From Clonostachys chloroleuca (lineage: Eukaryota > Ascomycota > Sordariomycetes > Hypocreales > Bionectriaceae), in contig JBANAY010000003.1 of assembly GCA_037952775.1 (NCBI GenBank), forward strand, positions 23,560,001-23,624,000: 64,000 bases of DNA, read 5' to 3'. Below, piece after piece: positions 1 through 10,877 of this stretch. Both the position numbers and the translations under genes were made by a program. Within the stretch, counting starts at the first letter, position 1. Each line of letters opens with the position of its first letter. The notes beneath the pieces are model-generated. The model did no database searches and was not told where the DNA came from. It saw only the letters and a program-made list of their open reading frames with translations.

Positions 1-1873
1 GGGTCTGCACCTCTCTCAATGAGCGCTCTGATCAGGTCTGCATTGGAGTTCCACTCTTTCATGGTGATATGGAGAGCGCCATTACCCTCATTATCCACCT
101 TTGTGCAATCTGGGCCGTACTCGAGGAATTTCATCGCGCTTTCAGTGTGATAAGTAGACAAGAGACAGAGTAGAGGCGTCTTCCCATCATTGCGAGCAAT
201 ATCAAGATCCGCATGGCCTTCTTCGATAAGCGCAACCATGGTGTCTATGCCTGTAGTGAGGTGGAGGGCTGTTGCACCACCATTGTCCATGATATTAGGG
301 TCTACCCCGGACCTGATAAGAAGACGAGTCAGGACTGATGAACCGACTGCTTTGTGCAGTGTAGTCGAATTGAACGATGCACGATGATGAACATCGGCAC
401 CTGCTTCCACCAGGATTGAGTAAATGGTTTCGATCTTGGTAGAGTCACTGTCTTTTTGCCCGTATGCCCTTCTTGAAGAATACGTCTCGCATAAACGATG
501 CAGACAATTGTTTTTGGGGACTGGTCGCGATCCCATCAATATGGTTCCGGCGAATTCATCATCGTCGTCGGCGCTAAGAACATTTGGATCGGCTCCTGCG
601 TCCACAAGACATCTAATAGTCTCAACGTTACCTGAACCGCAGGCAAGATACAGTATCGTCTCTCCCTTAACCACCGCATTCGCATCGACGCCTGGATGCT
701 GAAGAATCCTAGCAACGACTTTGGCTTGGCCTCGCTTTGCTGCCCAAGCCAGAGCACGGTGAACTGTATCAATGTTGCCTAGAAATGGAAGGAAGGCCTC
801 CACAGCTTGGAGGTGCCCATTTTCACAGGCATACATGAGCGGTGTGTGTCCCGTGCTACGAGGAGAGTTTCCGCACCTTCGACCGGGGTTTTCACGCATT
901 TTTTCCGTTAGAGGATTGACTACAGCTTCAAGTAGAAGCTTCACAACCTCGGAATGGTTTTTATTAGCTGCTTTGTGAAGAGGTTTGAGGCCGTAAACTC
1001 GGTCATCCTGATCTGGCCTGGCACCAGCTTCGAGCAGGACACGTACGACGGCAGCGTGGCCGGATCGAGCAGCCCACCAACTAGAGAATATGTCAGTTTA
1101 CAGATCGAAAAAGATGATAGGGATCAATGAGGAGTGGATAACTTACAGTGGAGTTCTCCCTTGTTGGTCTGGAGCATCTGCATCCATGGTTTGAAGAAGT
1201 CCTTTGATATACGAGACCAGACCTTCCCTAGCCGCAATATGAACTTGCGTCACACCGGCCGAGGATGTGTAATCCTCGACCCATTTGATTCTAAGCCAGA
1301 CATTCATATTTCTCCTATGGCCAAGGAACTCGCCAATCTTCGCATCAACTACCATTTGATCTTGATCTGCCGCTTCGGATTTGTTCACATGAAATGAGCA
1401 GTTGCTGACAGCATACTCAAAGAACGGATACTTCATTCTCAGCTGGGTCACATTCTTTGACAAATCGTTGTTTCTCGAGCTTCGAGACCAACGACGAATG
1501 GAATCATTATCACCTCCCGCGTCTCTATGTTCTTCAATGGGAAGGAATCCAGACACCCGGCCGTTAAGTAGCGTAAGCATGCAATAGCAAGCTGGGCGTG
1601 AGTAGGGCCAGGTTTGAGAATAGGATAGCCAACAGCATCGTCACTTCTGGTTGTTCCTTTCAGATACTCGGTGAATGAGTGGTGTATAACGGAGACGGTC
1701 TCGTCTGCCAGAATCTCGAGAAGCGGTCCACATGCAGCACGAATGAGGTCCTTGGTGACCTTGGTGGCCTTGAGACTGAGGTCTGTACTATCAGGATTGT
1801 TGATCTTGATCATCTCCGCAAGCTCCAAGAGTCTCAGTGGCCTTGCAGCACGAGTTACCGCCTGTAGAATCAA
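1..1873 (-). pseudogene. NACHT-ankyrin (NLR-like) protein, 3' part, truncated and frameshifted
   Basis: The minus strand encodes the region that follows a NACHT domain in fungal NLR-like proteins: a winged-helix-like segment (AARPLRLLELAEM, then SVIHHSFTEYLKG), the conserved stretch LAIACLRYLTAGCLDSFP, then ankyrin repeats such as HRALAWAAKRGQAKVVARIL and GETILYLACGSGNVETIRCL. The repeats run off the left edge. An intron of about 60 bases near 1087-1146 separates a helical region from the first repeats. Near 1541 the frame changes by one base: one more T in a short T run (minus strand) joins SFP to IEEHRDAGGDND. There is no start codon. A stop lies just upstream of 1873, exactly where the AT-rich block begins, so the P-loop NACHT part and N-terminal effector domain are absent here. 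Known members act in fungal non-self recognition and cell death; this copy looks non-functional. Confidence 0.8.
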
Positions 1874-1879
1874 CCGTTA

Positions 1880-2446
1880 AATATATATTAGTTAATTTTA
1901 TAATATCTAATTATCTAACAGAATCTAGAGGGATTAATAGTATTATTTTTAAATTATTAAGCTATATTTGGTTTTAAAAAATTTAAAAAAAAATCTAGCT
2001 AATCTTTAATAATTTAATTTAAATCTAAATTATTTTATAATTAACTTATTCTAGATTAGATCTTAGATCTTAAATATCTCTTTAGTTTAAAAAATTAAAT
2101 ATTTAATATTTATACTTAATTAATTAGTTTAAAAATCTCTTTTAAATATAAATAAATCTTAAAAATACTATATATATTAATCCTAGGATTTAATAATTAT
2201 AAATTAATTTTTTAGATTTTCTATATTAATAAATTTTATAGAAAATTATAAATAGTTTAGAAAATTATTATAATAGATTTTAAAGTAATTTTTAATTAAT
2301 AGATCTATAAGAGAAATTAGTAAAATCTTCTAATCTCTTTTATTAAAATTAACTTCTTTCATACTAAAAAATATACTATAAATAGTTCTTCTAGTATTAA
2401 AATTAATTAAGTTATTAGTAAGTATTTACCCAAGTATTTACTATAA
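1880..2446. repeat. Extremely AT-rich, RIP-like block
   Basis: About 570 bases consist almost wholly of A and T, with very frequent TA dinucleotides and no open frame of note. The change from normal composition is abrupt at about 1880. Such blocks are the usual remains of transposons mutated by RIP (C to T at CpA) in Pezizomycotina. The original element cannot be recognised. It separates the broken NACHT-ankyrin gene from a solo LTR. Confidence 0.8.
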
Positions 2447-2451
2447 GTTAG

Positions 2452-2826
2452 TGTTATGAACCACCCCTGTGTAACCCAGAAGACTTCCCTTAGTCATTAT
2501 ACCGAGTTACGTGCGGAATACGATATGGTTGATATTCTATATATCAACCATACCACCGATCAATCACTAACGATATACTCTATATCAGATATATTACCCT
2601 AGTATATATACACCTTCATTTCGTTAGATAGGACACTCCTTTAGACAGTTATCAATAACATCGTCTACGCATCTATTGTTACTAGCTCCATAATACTCGC
2701 ACATTGACAGTAACTCGCATTGTACAGCTATACGACAACCTGATCGCGCTACTCAGAACAACACTCTGATTGTTCAACCCCGACCTACCCTAGACCACGT
2801 CCAGTGTAAGTCAACCAACCGTCACA
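2452..2826. mobile_element. Solo LTR of a retrotransposon with 5-bp target-site duplication
   Basis: This 375-bp segment begins TGTTATGAACC and ends ACCGTCACA, so it has the canonical TG...CA ends of an LTR (TGT...ACA). It is flanked by a perfect direct repeat GTTAG at 2447-2451 and 2827-2831, the length expected for LTR retrotransposon integration. No internal gag or pol sequence and no second LTR are seen, so it is a solo LTR left by recombination between the two LTRs. Its composition is far less AT-rich than the block on its left. That suggests it arrived after that block was mutated, or escaped the same degree of RIP. Confidence 0.75.
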
Positions 2827-2943
2827 GTTAGAAGCTAAACTTCTGCTATTATAAAGCTATAGCAGTTATCAAGGCCTAATACACCTTGTTAGCTACTGTA
2901 TTTCCAACAATAGTCTCTCAATTCAACACTAAGTATAGCTACA

Positions 2944-3012
2944 GCTCATTTAGCCTCAGTCGACCTCAGTCCAACTCAGTTCTAGCTCAGTTAAAGCTCA
3001 GACCTCGCTCAG
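2944..3012. repeat. Short degenerate repeat of CTCAG at about 10-base spacing
   Basis: The pentamer CTCAG recurs six times (2955-3012), spaced 10 or 11 bases apart, with variable filler; a partial copy (GCTCATT) precedes it. The rest of 2832-3278 shows no gene. Confidence 0.5.
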
Positions 3013-3278
3013 ATTATATAACCATTAATCAGTTTCAAGAATAGAAGTAGCCTTAGGTGAGATTGTTTTGTAGGATAGTGTTTGGCTGTTAAAAGCTAGC
3101 GTGGTAGTCAAGAACATTTTATTGTACCTACTCCCTGATGAATATCGACATCATTCGCGTCGCCCATGTCATTGAGTTTGTAGCTACCATTAGCCTTTGG
3201 CCAGTTGGTATATATACAGGAGGCAAATAAACGTTACTTCTAATTAGGTTCGTCTTTCCGTTTTCTTGTTGATATCTG

Positions 3279-4533
3279 TCAAGCAGAAGGTCTAGATCTG
3301 GAGCTGAAGGAGCTTTTAGCAACAATCGCGTAAGAAGATCCTGTGTACTTGTTGGTGAATTTGTTGTACGTGTCTGTCATAATCTCTGTAGCAACACGCA
3401 GAAGTGGCCGTAAGGCCGTAAGAGCAACTGCAGAAATCGCAGTGGCCAATTCTGCTGTACCCCATAGGGCTTGGACAAGACCATAGAATTAGCTATCTGT
3501 CGTTGCTGATACGCTTCTTCATGTGGAAAGAGGTATTGGGATCTAACTACTCACTCGCTCCGTATGAGCTGAAACCAAACACTCCATTGATGTATCGGGC
3601 TATCGTAACAAGAATCGTGATCAAACCTAGCCCAAGAATGATGTATAGGCCGATCTTCTCGCGGAGATTTGGGAGCCTTAGACCACGAACAATGGAAAAT
3701 GGGAAGATAAAGTCTAGTTGACTGTGAGAATTTGTTCGAGTCATACTGGGTGATATTTCTCATACTGAGAACCTCGGTTGCGAGATGCATACCCCAGTAT
3801 ATCTCAACAGGCATATCAGCAAAAAAGAACTTGCAGGACCCTGGCTCAATTGACCTAAGACCCATTAATCTCAAGTGTTCGTGAGATGACTTGACCAGAC
3901 GGACTGGCTGTGTCTATAAGTGGGAAGTACACACCAGTTTGCGGCTATATCCAGTCCACAGTAGAACACCGTATAGAAGATGGTGACGAGGCAGCATGAA
4001 GTCGTGATTGCAGTAAGGCCATAGAGCGCTATTCGCAACCATGGTTGAGTACGAGGGACGAGGGTGTAGTATAATGCGATGATACTAAACTTGGGAAAGT
4101 AGATCCCCGTGTCAAAAAGGAAGCAGATTGCGAAGCGGGCCTAGATGAATGGGCCAGTGAGATGAACCAACCACCAGGACAAACCCATTGTTAGAGGAGC
4201 ACCTACCTTTAGCGTCGTAACTCCAGGGTTCACGATGTTGAGCCAAGTGCCTTGCTTCCAGATGATGATGTCTGCAGTCAGCAGGCCTACAGCTGCGCAA
4301 CAGGAAATGACGAGAAATAAATCGGACAATATGAGGTTCCTCTGCTTCAAACGAAATCGTACCGATAGACGCGCAATAACGAGCAATATAGCAACAGACA
4401 TCAGAGTCCATTGCGCGGCCTGGAATATCGGAGGTTAGACAGGGCTGGTCTCAGATGCGATCGGGAAAGACCAATTCGAATAAAAGGAACAAGATTAGAG
4501 TTCTATACTTACGATCACTGACTCCGCGTTCAT
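3279..4533 (-). CDS. Pth11/SAT4-type rhodopsin-domain integral membrane protein
   Basis: A fungal rhodopsin-domain (seven-transmembrane, Pth11-like) protein with about six exons. Exon 1 (4533-4513) encodes MNAESVI. Exon 2 starts at 4419 and carries the first helices with the family signature RLSVRFRLKQRNLILSDLF. Exon 3 (from 4140) has FPKFSIIALYY, matching the family's K-FSLL-FYYRLF-like segment. Later exons have IFPFSIVRGLRLPNLREKIG and ALTALRPLLR, the usual cytoplasmic-loop and C-terminal helix motifs. Introns have GT donors; one acceptor appears to be AAG rather than CAG or TAG. The frame can be followed through all junctions to a stop at 3279-3281 without an indel. Family members sit in the plasma membrane and some sense host or surface cues; no ligand can be deduced. 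It is a complete gene beside a solo LTR and an AT-rich block. Confidence 0.72.
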
Positions 4534-5522
4534 GTTTTCCACAGGGTGATCACTGTGCATCTTTTTAATGAAGCCAGCGAGCTGAGGTGCAAGGGCTGAG
4601 TGTGTAGAACGGATAGGCGTATGGCTTGGGACTATGTGAGGGGAATAAACGAAGAGCAAAGGCCATGGCAAAGGACCGGATTTGTTCTAGCTGACACGCA
4701 TCAGTCCAATGAATGCTAGAACTCTAGAGTTTAGGTTTGGCAAACCAAATCAAGTTATTTTGGAATGCAGGAATCAACAGTGTGCAATAATAGCTTTAGT
4801 CTGTCTTAGAGTTTCAATAGGATATGAGGCTGAAATGCTATATTTAATCCGACATAGTGCAATCCATGACCTCGGCCCTATCCGGAGAGAATAACTTCAA
4901 TACGTTCGATAATTATCGTTTAAGGTGCGTACTGCGAAGTTATACAGATATATATATATATAAACATGCTTGCATTTAGCGCGCGCTGTGGGAATCGCTA
5001 GAGTAGGAATTTTGATGACAACGCCTACTTGGACTGTTTTGACACTTTTCCCCAGTCCTCGAATTCACAGACACACGAATCTTCTTAATCTAAGCGCAGT
5101 TTTTTTCTTTCCTGTTTAAGCCACTACCAGCACGAGATGGGTATTGGTTTGTTCTGGCTTGCCAATGAGTAAGCCTGCTGTGCTCCCGCTTGATCCCTCG
5201 ACTGCCTTGTAAACGTGAGAAATTCATGCGCTTCTGCCTAATCAATCCGCCCACTCTGTTCAAGATCCACTGGCTTACAGGGTTGAGAATCCTCAAGAAG
5301 CTTTTCTCACACCGCCTGCACAAATCACGCTAATCGCCTGCTCTTATTTTACTGACAAGCTTTTGATTCGATGAAAAAATCGGCATGGCCACTACAGTTG
5401 TTAATCAAGCAAAGATTTTGGCAACATACGCTCCGTAGACCGTGCTTTTTTCGACCATCTTCGAGACCTAGAAGAACACTCAAGATCACAGACAAACGTG
5501 AACAATAGCGTTGGCACCAACG
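4534..5522. other. Intergenic region, nothing recognised
   Basis: This stretch separates the divergent starts of the rhodopsin-domain gene and the HET gene. It contains a short TA run near 4951-4965. I see no conserved coding sequence; the small open frames here have no recognisable protein features. Confidence 0.5.
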
Positions 5523-7594
5523 ATGAACTCTCTCTCATACGAACACTTACCACTCAACCCTGCCCTTTCATCAATAAGACTGCTTGTCATCCAACCAACA
5601 GAATGGGATGCCCCTTTGGAGGCTGAGATGACAGTAGTCAGCTTGGCCAACAAACCGATCTACGACACGCTTTCTTACGTCTGGGAAACAGAAAACCTCA
5701 AAGATAGAAGTAAGAGTATACTGATCAACGGCACTTCTGTCCCACTATCTGATACTCTGTTCAATGCGATTCACGTGCTCCGGCCCCGCCAAGGCGTTGA
5801 GAGTACACCTTTACTAATTTGGATCGACGCTCTGTGCATTAATCAACGGTGCATCAGCGAGCGAAACCAACAAGTCCAGATTATGGGCGAGATATACTCT
5901 TTAAGTCGGCAGGTCCATATATGGATGGACGGCCTAACATCTTATTGCCGGGATCAAATGGACAAGTCATGGAATTTCTCCGGCGACGATGCCGATTACA
6001 ATACTCTATGGTCTGAGTATTGCAAGCACTTCAAGTTCGCGCAAGGGAGCACCGACAGAGCCTCAATCATATCACCAAGCCGCCATGACCGAATCGACCT
6101 ATTCATGGCCTGGATCTTCAGGGAGCTTGCTAACGGCACACATCTCACGGAGGTTACCGCTTTTTTGCCCGTACTATGCATGGATAGACTGTGGCCCAGC
6201 GTGCTCAAGCATCACATCTTGAGCTTCTTTTGGGATCGATGGTTTTACCGGCTATGGGTTGTCCAGGAGGCTGCTTTAGCCCCAGTTGGCCGGCTGCATT
6301 TTGGTTCTGTGTCTATACCGCTCGACACCATGATATCGGCGGCCTCAAACTACAGATTTCATTTGCACAACGAATGCTGCAAGGTCGCTGGCTTAAGTCG
6401 GGATGCCATCGACCAGAATCTGGCTAGCCTTCTGGATAGCTTTCACGAGTTGGGTGAACTGCGAAAAAACTTGAGCTCGAAGCCCACGATCCTCGAGTTG
6501 GCACTACAGCTTGTGAAAAGAAACGCGACGCAGCCCCATGATCTTGTGTATGCACTTCTTGGTTTGGCGAGATCTGATATTGTACCCGATTACGAAGCCC
6601 AGATTGCAGATGTTTTTGTTGCCGTTTCTGAGGAACATATTCGCCAAAGCGGTAACTTGTTGCCTCTGTCTTTTGGGGGGCGCGAAAGTCGACCGAACTG
6701 AAAGACCTACCTAGTTGGGTGGTTGATTTATCCATACCGAAAACCAGGACCGATCCGAATCCCAAGGCATTGGACTGGCTAGCACAAATACCACACTTTT
6801 CCGCTTCCGGGAAGCTTAGCCAGGAGACTCAAGTGGCTATCATTGATCGTCAGCTATTTTTAAGTGGCATTTACGTTGACCGAATACAAGCTACATCACA
6901 TCAAATTCGTTTCGAAGGAGGCGGCTTGCCAAACATTTTCACACTGTGCAGCTGTGATCTTGTAGACGAGCAGACGTCCCATAGCGAACTTCATAAGGAC
7001 CAGCCCGTTACTTCATGGATATCTACTCCCGAGCTTCGAGGAAGTCCATATTCTCGAGGCGGTACGCGTATCAATGCCTGGTGGAGAACGATGCTCAGAG
7101 ATCATGGCTGGGGTTCTGCCAAGACCCAAAGGGCGACAGATCGGCATTTATCTACCGTTGCTATACTGAACGAATTCTGGGCTACAGGTCAGGATGATTC
7201 CAGCGAGAATATTTCAGATTATCTCGGGAAATCAGTTGGAGTAGACATGTCGTTTTTTAAGAGCGGCACATCGGAGAGTGACATTCTCACCAATTCACTT
7301 CTTATTCCTACCATTCACGAGCATTTGATCGTTACTCTGAGGAAGAAGAAGGTGTTTCTAACAGAAGAAGGCTATCTCGGTATTGCGAGTAGAGAAATCC
7401 GGGATCAGGATGAGATCTTCATCTTACCAGGATCAGCAGTTCCAATTGTATTACGACCGATAAATCTCAACAACAGCGTCAAAGATGAGAAGGCACATTA
7501 TAAAGTGGTCGGGGATTGCTTCATTCATGGCTTTATGGATGGTGAGGCAATAAATAACGCCAGCTTCAAGATGCAGGATTTGGTTATTTCCTAA
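5523..7594 (+). pseudogene. HET-domain (heterokaryon incompatibility) protein with one frameshift
   Basis: The start is the ATG at 5523. The N-terminal half holds the HET domain in canonical order: YDTLSYVWETEN, then LLIWIDALCINQ followed by an ER-NQQVQIM and IYSLSRQVHIW segment, then FYRLWVVQEAALAP, then HDLVYALLGLARSDIVPDY. The first frame ends at 6701. Coding sense resumes in another frame with TELKDLPSWVVDLS, the usual post-HET segment, and runs to 7594 with the typical C-terminus (EEGYLGIAS, GDCFIHGFMDGEA). The two frames join if the G6 run at 6675-6680 had one more G. The product would be about 690 residues, normal for the family. HET proteins trigger cell death on hyphal fusion with unlike strains. 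Allele loss by a single-base indel is plausible because such genes are under diversifying and relaxed selection; a sequencing miscount of G6 is the alternative. Confidence 0.85.
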
Positions 7595-7906
7595 AGCTTA
7601 AATAGTATCAGCCAAGCTTTTTATCACCATCACACTTGACTGACGCCAACTTGTTTGCTGATGAGGCTCTACTACTGATCGGGGTATCCCCATAACATAT
7701 TGAGTCCTAATTCAATCATTGTTATCGAACCAGCAACTGGGGGGGATTCCTTCTCATCGATTAAGATGAATAAGCTTGACATGGTTAGTGGAAGATCAGC
7801 TGACATGAGCAGGCTACAAATCAGAATGATTTTTTCTTGTTTAAAAAAAAATACACCTTTCGTCTTCCTATTTATAAAGATTTATCTGCGTCGCACGCTT
7901 TACTCG

Positions 7907-9369
7907 ATGGCCTACGACGCCCTAACTAGAACCCCACGAGGACTATCGGAGTTCCCCGTCGAAGTCCTGAGCATTGTATGCAGCTATCTGTGCCTTCACT
8001 GTCGCCCGGATACGAAAATTCCCATTTATGAAATCGACGACTGTAGGAGAAAGAATCGGAAAGCTCTGGTTGCACTCAGCCGGCCATGCAGTACATTTCG
8101 CGACTTGGCGCAACCTCTGATCTATCATTTCCTTCCTTATCTACCTAGCGTTGAGAAATTTCCCAAGTTGGTCCGGACACTCGAAGAACGGCCAGATCTT
8201 GCCAGGCAAGTTAAACGGATTTGCCGAGATCCGAACACCTCTTGCGGATGGGATATTCTGGAAGAAGAAGAGGTTGAGCTCATCAAATCCGTTGCTCGGC
8301 GACTGGGTATGGAGCGAGAAGACGATCCATACTTTGAAGATGCTGAGGAGGCCGACATGAGTGCTGAAGAGCTTTGCTTCGAAGTACTGGTGGCTATGCT
8401 GCCAAATCTTGAGTCACTAGAGATCACATTGGAGGAATACCAGATACGCGCAGAAGATCCACATTTCATATACCTCCAAGAGCGCTACAATAAGCTGAAA
8501 TCTGCTGCGGCTTCGGCCCGTCTTAAACATTTAATATTTGATGGTGATTGGGGATTCAACGTCGACAACCGTGCCATTACATCTTTTTTGAACATTTCGC
8601 CAAACTTGGAGCACTCCAGTTGTTAGGATGCTTTAGTCCTTCTAGCGGGCGAGTGTTTCAAGACTCTGTGGAAAGACCGCTTCGTGTCGTCGAAATGGAT
8701 AGGTGTTTCCTGCGAGAGGAACCAGCCTCTCATACTTTCCTGAGAGATATTATTGCTCACGCCCCGGATCTCCAGCGCTTTGGATATTCACTAGGCGCTT
8801 CTTGGGCGGAATCCGAGGGCATTGACCAACTCCTTTCAGCTCCTGGGTTTCTGGCTTGCCTTCAGCCATTGCAGTCTTCACTTACCTCACTTGACATCGA
8901 CTTTACTGCTCATTCCTACGAAACTCTGCCAAGGCATGTAATAAAGAAGGGATCATTACGTGCTTTCTCAAAGGTGGAAACACTCCACCTTGACGACACC
9001 TCTACTTGTATACATCATCACGAAAAAGAAGCAGCCCCGTCTTGCCTCGTTGATAACATCCCCCCAAATTTACACACTCTGAAACTGCGCGTATATCAAG
9101 ATACGTCTATATGGGGAGATTTAGAGAATCTCAGTGCGGATATCCAAAGATTCCCACATTTGAAGGAACTCGTCGTTAATGTAACGACACAAAGTTATGA
9201 TGAGGGTATTGAGCTAGAGGAGGCCTGCTCGATGATATATAGCTATGGCCGCGAATTAGCAACTGCTCTACTTGGAAGTAGCGTGACCTTTACGTTGTTC
9301 TTTGACTGGGAGCCAGTTTCCATCCCCGTAGTTCAAATTCACCCGGATGAACTCTTAAGCAAAGAATGA
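7907..9369 (+). pseudogene. F-box/LRR-like protein with one frameshift
   Basis: The start ATG at 7907 is followed by an F-box-like helix pair (LSEFPVEVLSIVCSYL, then ALSRPCSTFRDLAQPLIYH), as in fungal F-box proteins that recruit substrates to SCF ubiquitin ligases. Leucine-rich segments follow (LVAMLPNLESLEITLEE, RLKHLIFDGDWG, NISPNLEH). The frame ends at 8626, but coding sense continues in another frame (LQLLGCFSPSSG ... VETLHLDDTST, NLHTLKLRVYQDT, FPHLKELVVNV) to 9369. One missing base near 8613 would join them as LEHLQLLGCF. Together they give about 487 residues, normal for this lineage-specific class. It lies about 310 bases downstream of the HET gene on the same strand, and each carries a single one-base lesion. 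Confidence 0.75.
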
Positions 9370-10525
9370 ATTAGATATATGACAACTATTCATACCTCAA
9401 AAGCAGTTGACACGTGCGAATGAGTCTTCTTATTGCATCAAAATGCTATTGGCTCATTATTTCAGGACATCTGAAAATAATTGGTTGATAATGTCTCCCT
9501 TTCAACAGTGAGAGCTGACACCAGCGACAAGCAAGACAGATAAGTCATTCATACGGCTTTGACCTACTTGTTTTCCCTCAAGGCGAGCGGCCGCTATATC
9601 TCAACGAACGCCACCTCTGAGTTCAATGGCAATGAGAGTGACATACTAACGCTTTAAGAAACAAGAGAGCTGAATTTGGGCAAATAGGGATAATTAGAGC
9701 TAACAACGGAGGTAGATTGAGGACAGACAGATTAATGCAAGCATTAACGCAAGCGCAAGCAGCCGGGCCGGGCCATATTTTACCCTCCAGACAAGGTTCT
9801 GAGCCTTGAGAGACTGTGCAGAGTGGAAAACGACCTTATGATGGGCATCCATCAGGTAGAACTAGAAGAACACCTTCTCGTTTAATGGCTACGCTGTGGT
9901 TGATTGACCAATTCCACCCTCCACAAATGGTGATAAACTCTGATATTTCATGAAGCGTCTCTCACTGAGCCTAGGCGAACTTTCTAACACTGTGTTGTAC
10001 CGTCTTGATATCTTAGCCAATTTGAAGATTATTATTGCAACGATGGTGTCATCAACCTAGGGTGAGAGCTTGAAGGACTCATTTAAATTTCCGATTGTAA
10101 GAATGAACAACAACGTTACGTCTCAGAGTAAATGTTACTAACAATATCATTCACACTCCTCGAACATCAACTACATTTATGATGAACTTTGACCTCCTGT
10201 TACACTCTATAAAACAAACCGCGATGAGTATCATCGGATAGACCGCATTTTGTCAAACAGGACATAATGATACTGCTATAATTTCCTATCTACCATAATG
10301 TCATTATACAAAGCAAAGCAGTCGGTCCGTAGTAGTGAGATAGAGCAGGATGAAATTGCGCAGTCGATTAGAAGCATGCACATAAGTAATTTTGAACGTT
10401 GAAGGAGCAATGGTTTCTATTAGTGATATGATAGGCACAATTCTTGTTATTTCAAGCTATGCCCAAGATCCAGTAACTGTTTAATTAAATCAGGGAGATC
10501 TACGAGGCAGTCCTCCACCCCTCAC
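9370..10525. other. Intergenic region, nothing recognised
   Basis: No coding signal, RNA gene or repeat could be supported here. It lies between the 3' end of the F-box gene and the 3' end of the small secreted protein gene. Confidence 0.5.
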
Positions 10526-10877
10526 TTAGGGTCTGAAGTTGCACAAGCAACCATCAAACTGCCTGGCACTGCTTAAGCATGGGCCGCCACACTTCTTTCC
10601 GCCCTTGAAGCACAAAATTTCCTTGGTGGCGGGGTCTTTGGCGCAAGAGCCTGGGGGAGGAAGGGCGCGTCTCTTCAAATCCAAAAGAAATTGCATCAGC
10701 AACTAAACCAACAGATAAGAGATTGTAGGAAGGGAATTAGAATGCTTACGTTCAACACCATCTCCAATTTTCGTCGGCGTACAAAGCTCGTCTACCGAGA
10801 CCATCGTGTCCTCGCTGGGCCGCGACGCCTCTGGAGAGAGCAAGAAGGGAGAAGGTGAAGATTGAGGTGAACTTCAT
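10526..10877 (-). CDS. Small secreted cysteine-rich protein (candidate effector or antimicrobial)
   Basis: Exon 1 starts at the ATG at 10877 and encodes a clear signal peptide, MKFTSIFTFSLLALSRGVAA, with cleavage expected after the final alanine. A second exon contains GSCAKDPATKEILCF, then GGKKCGGPCLSSARQFDG, then CLCNFRP and a stop at 10526-10528. The six cysteines are spaced C-x10-C-x6-C-x3-C-x9-C-x-C. This resembles small disulfide-rich secreted proteins, but the order is not the exact CS-alpha-beta defensin pattern. A KRR site precedes the cysteine domain and could be a Kex2 processing site. The intron boundaries are uncertain: the obvious donor GTAAGC near 10747 lies after an in-frame TGA, so an earlier donor or a one-base lesion must be invoked. 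The cysteine exon itself reads cleanly. No function can be assigned. Confidence 0.6.

Noticed and set aside
2944..3012. CTCAG repeats as a CRISPR-like array
   Set aside because: Repeat unit is five bases, spacers about five; not compatible with CRISPR, and the genome is eukaryotic.
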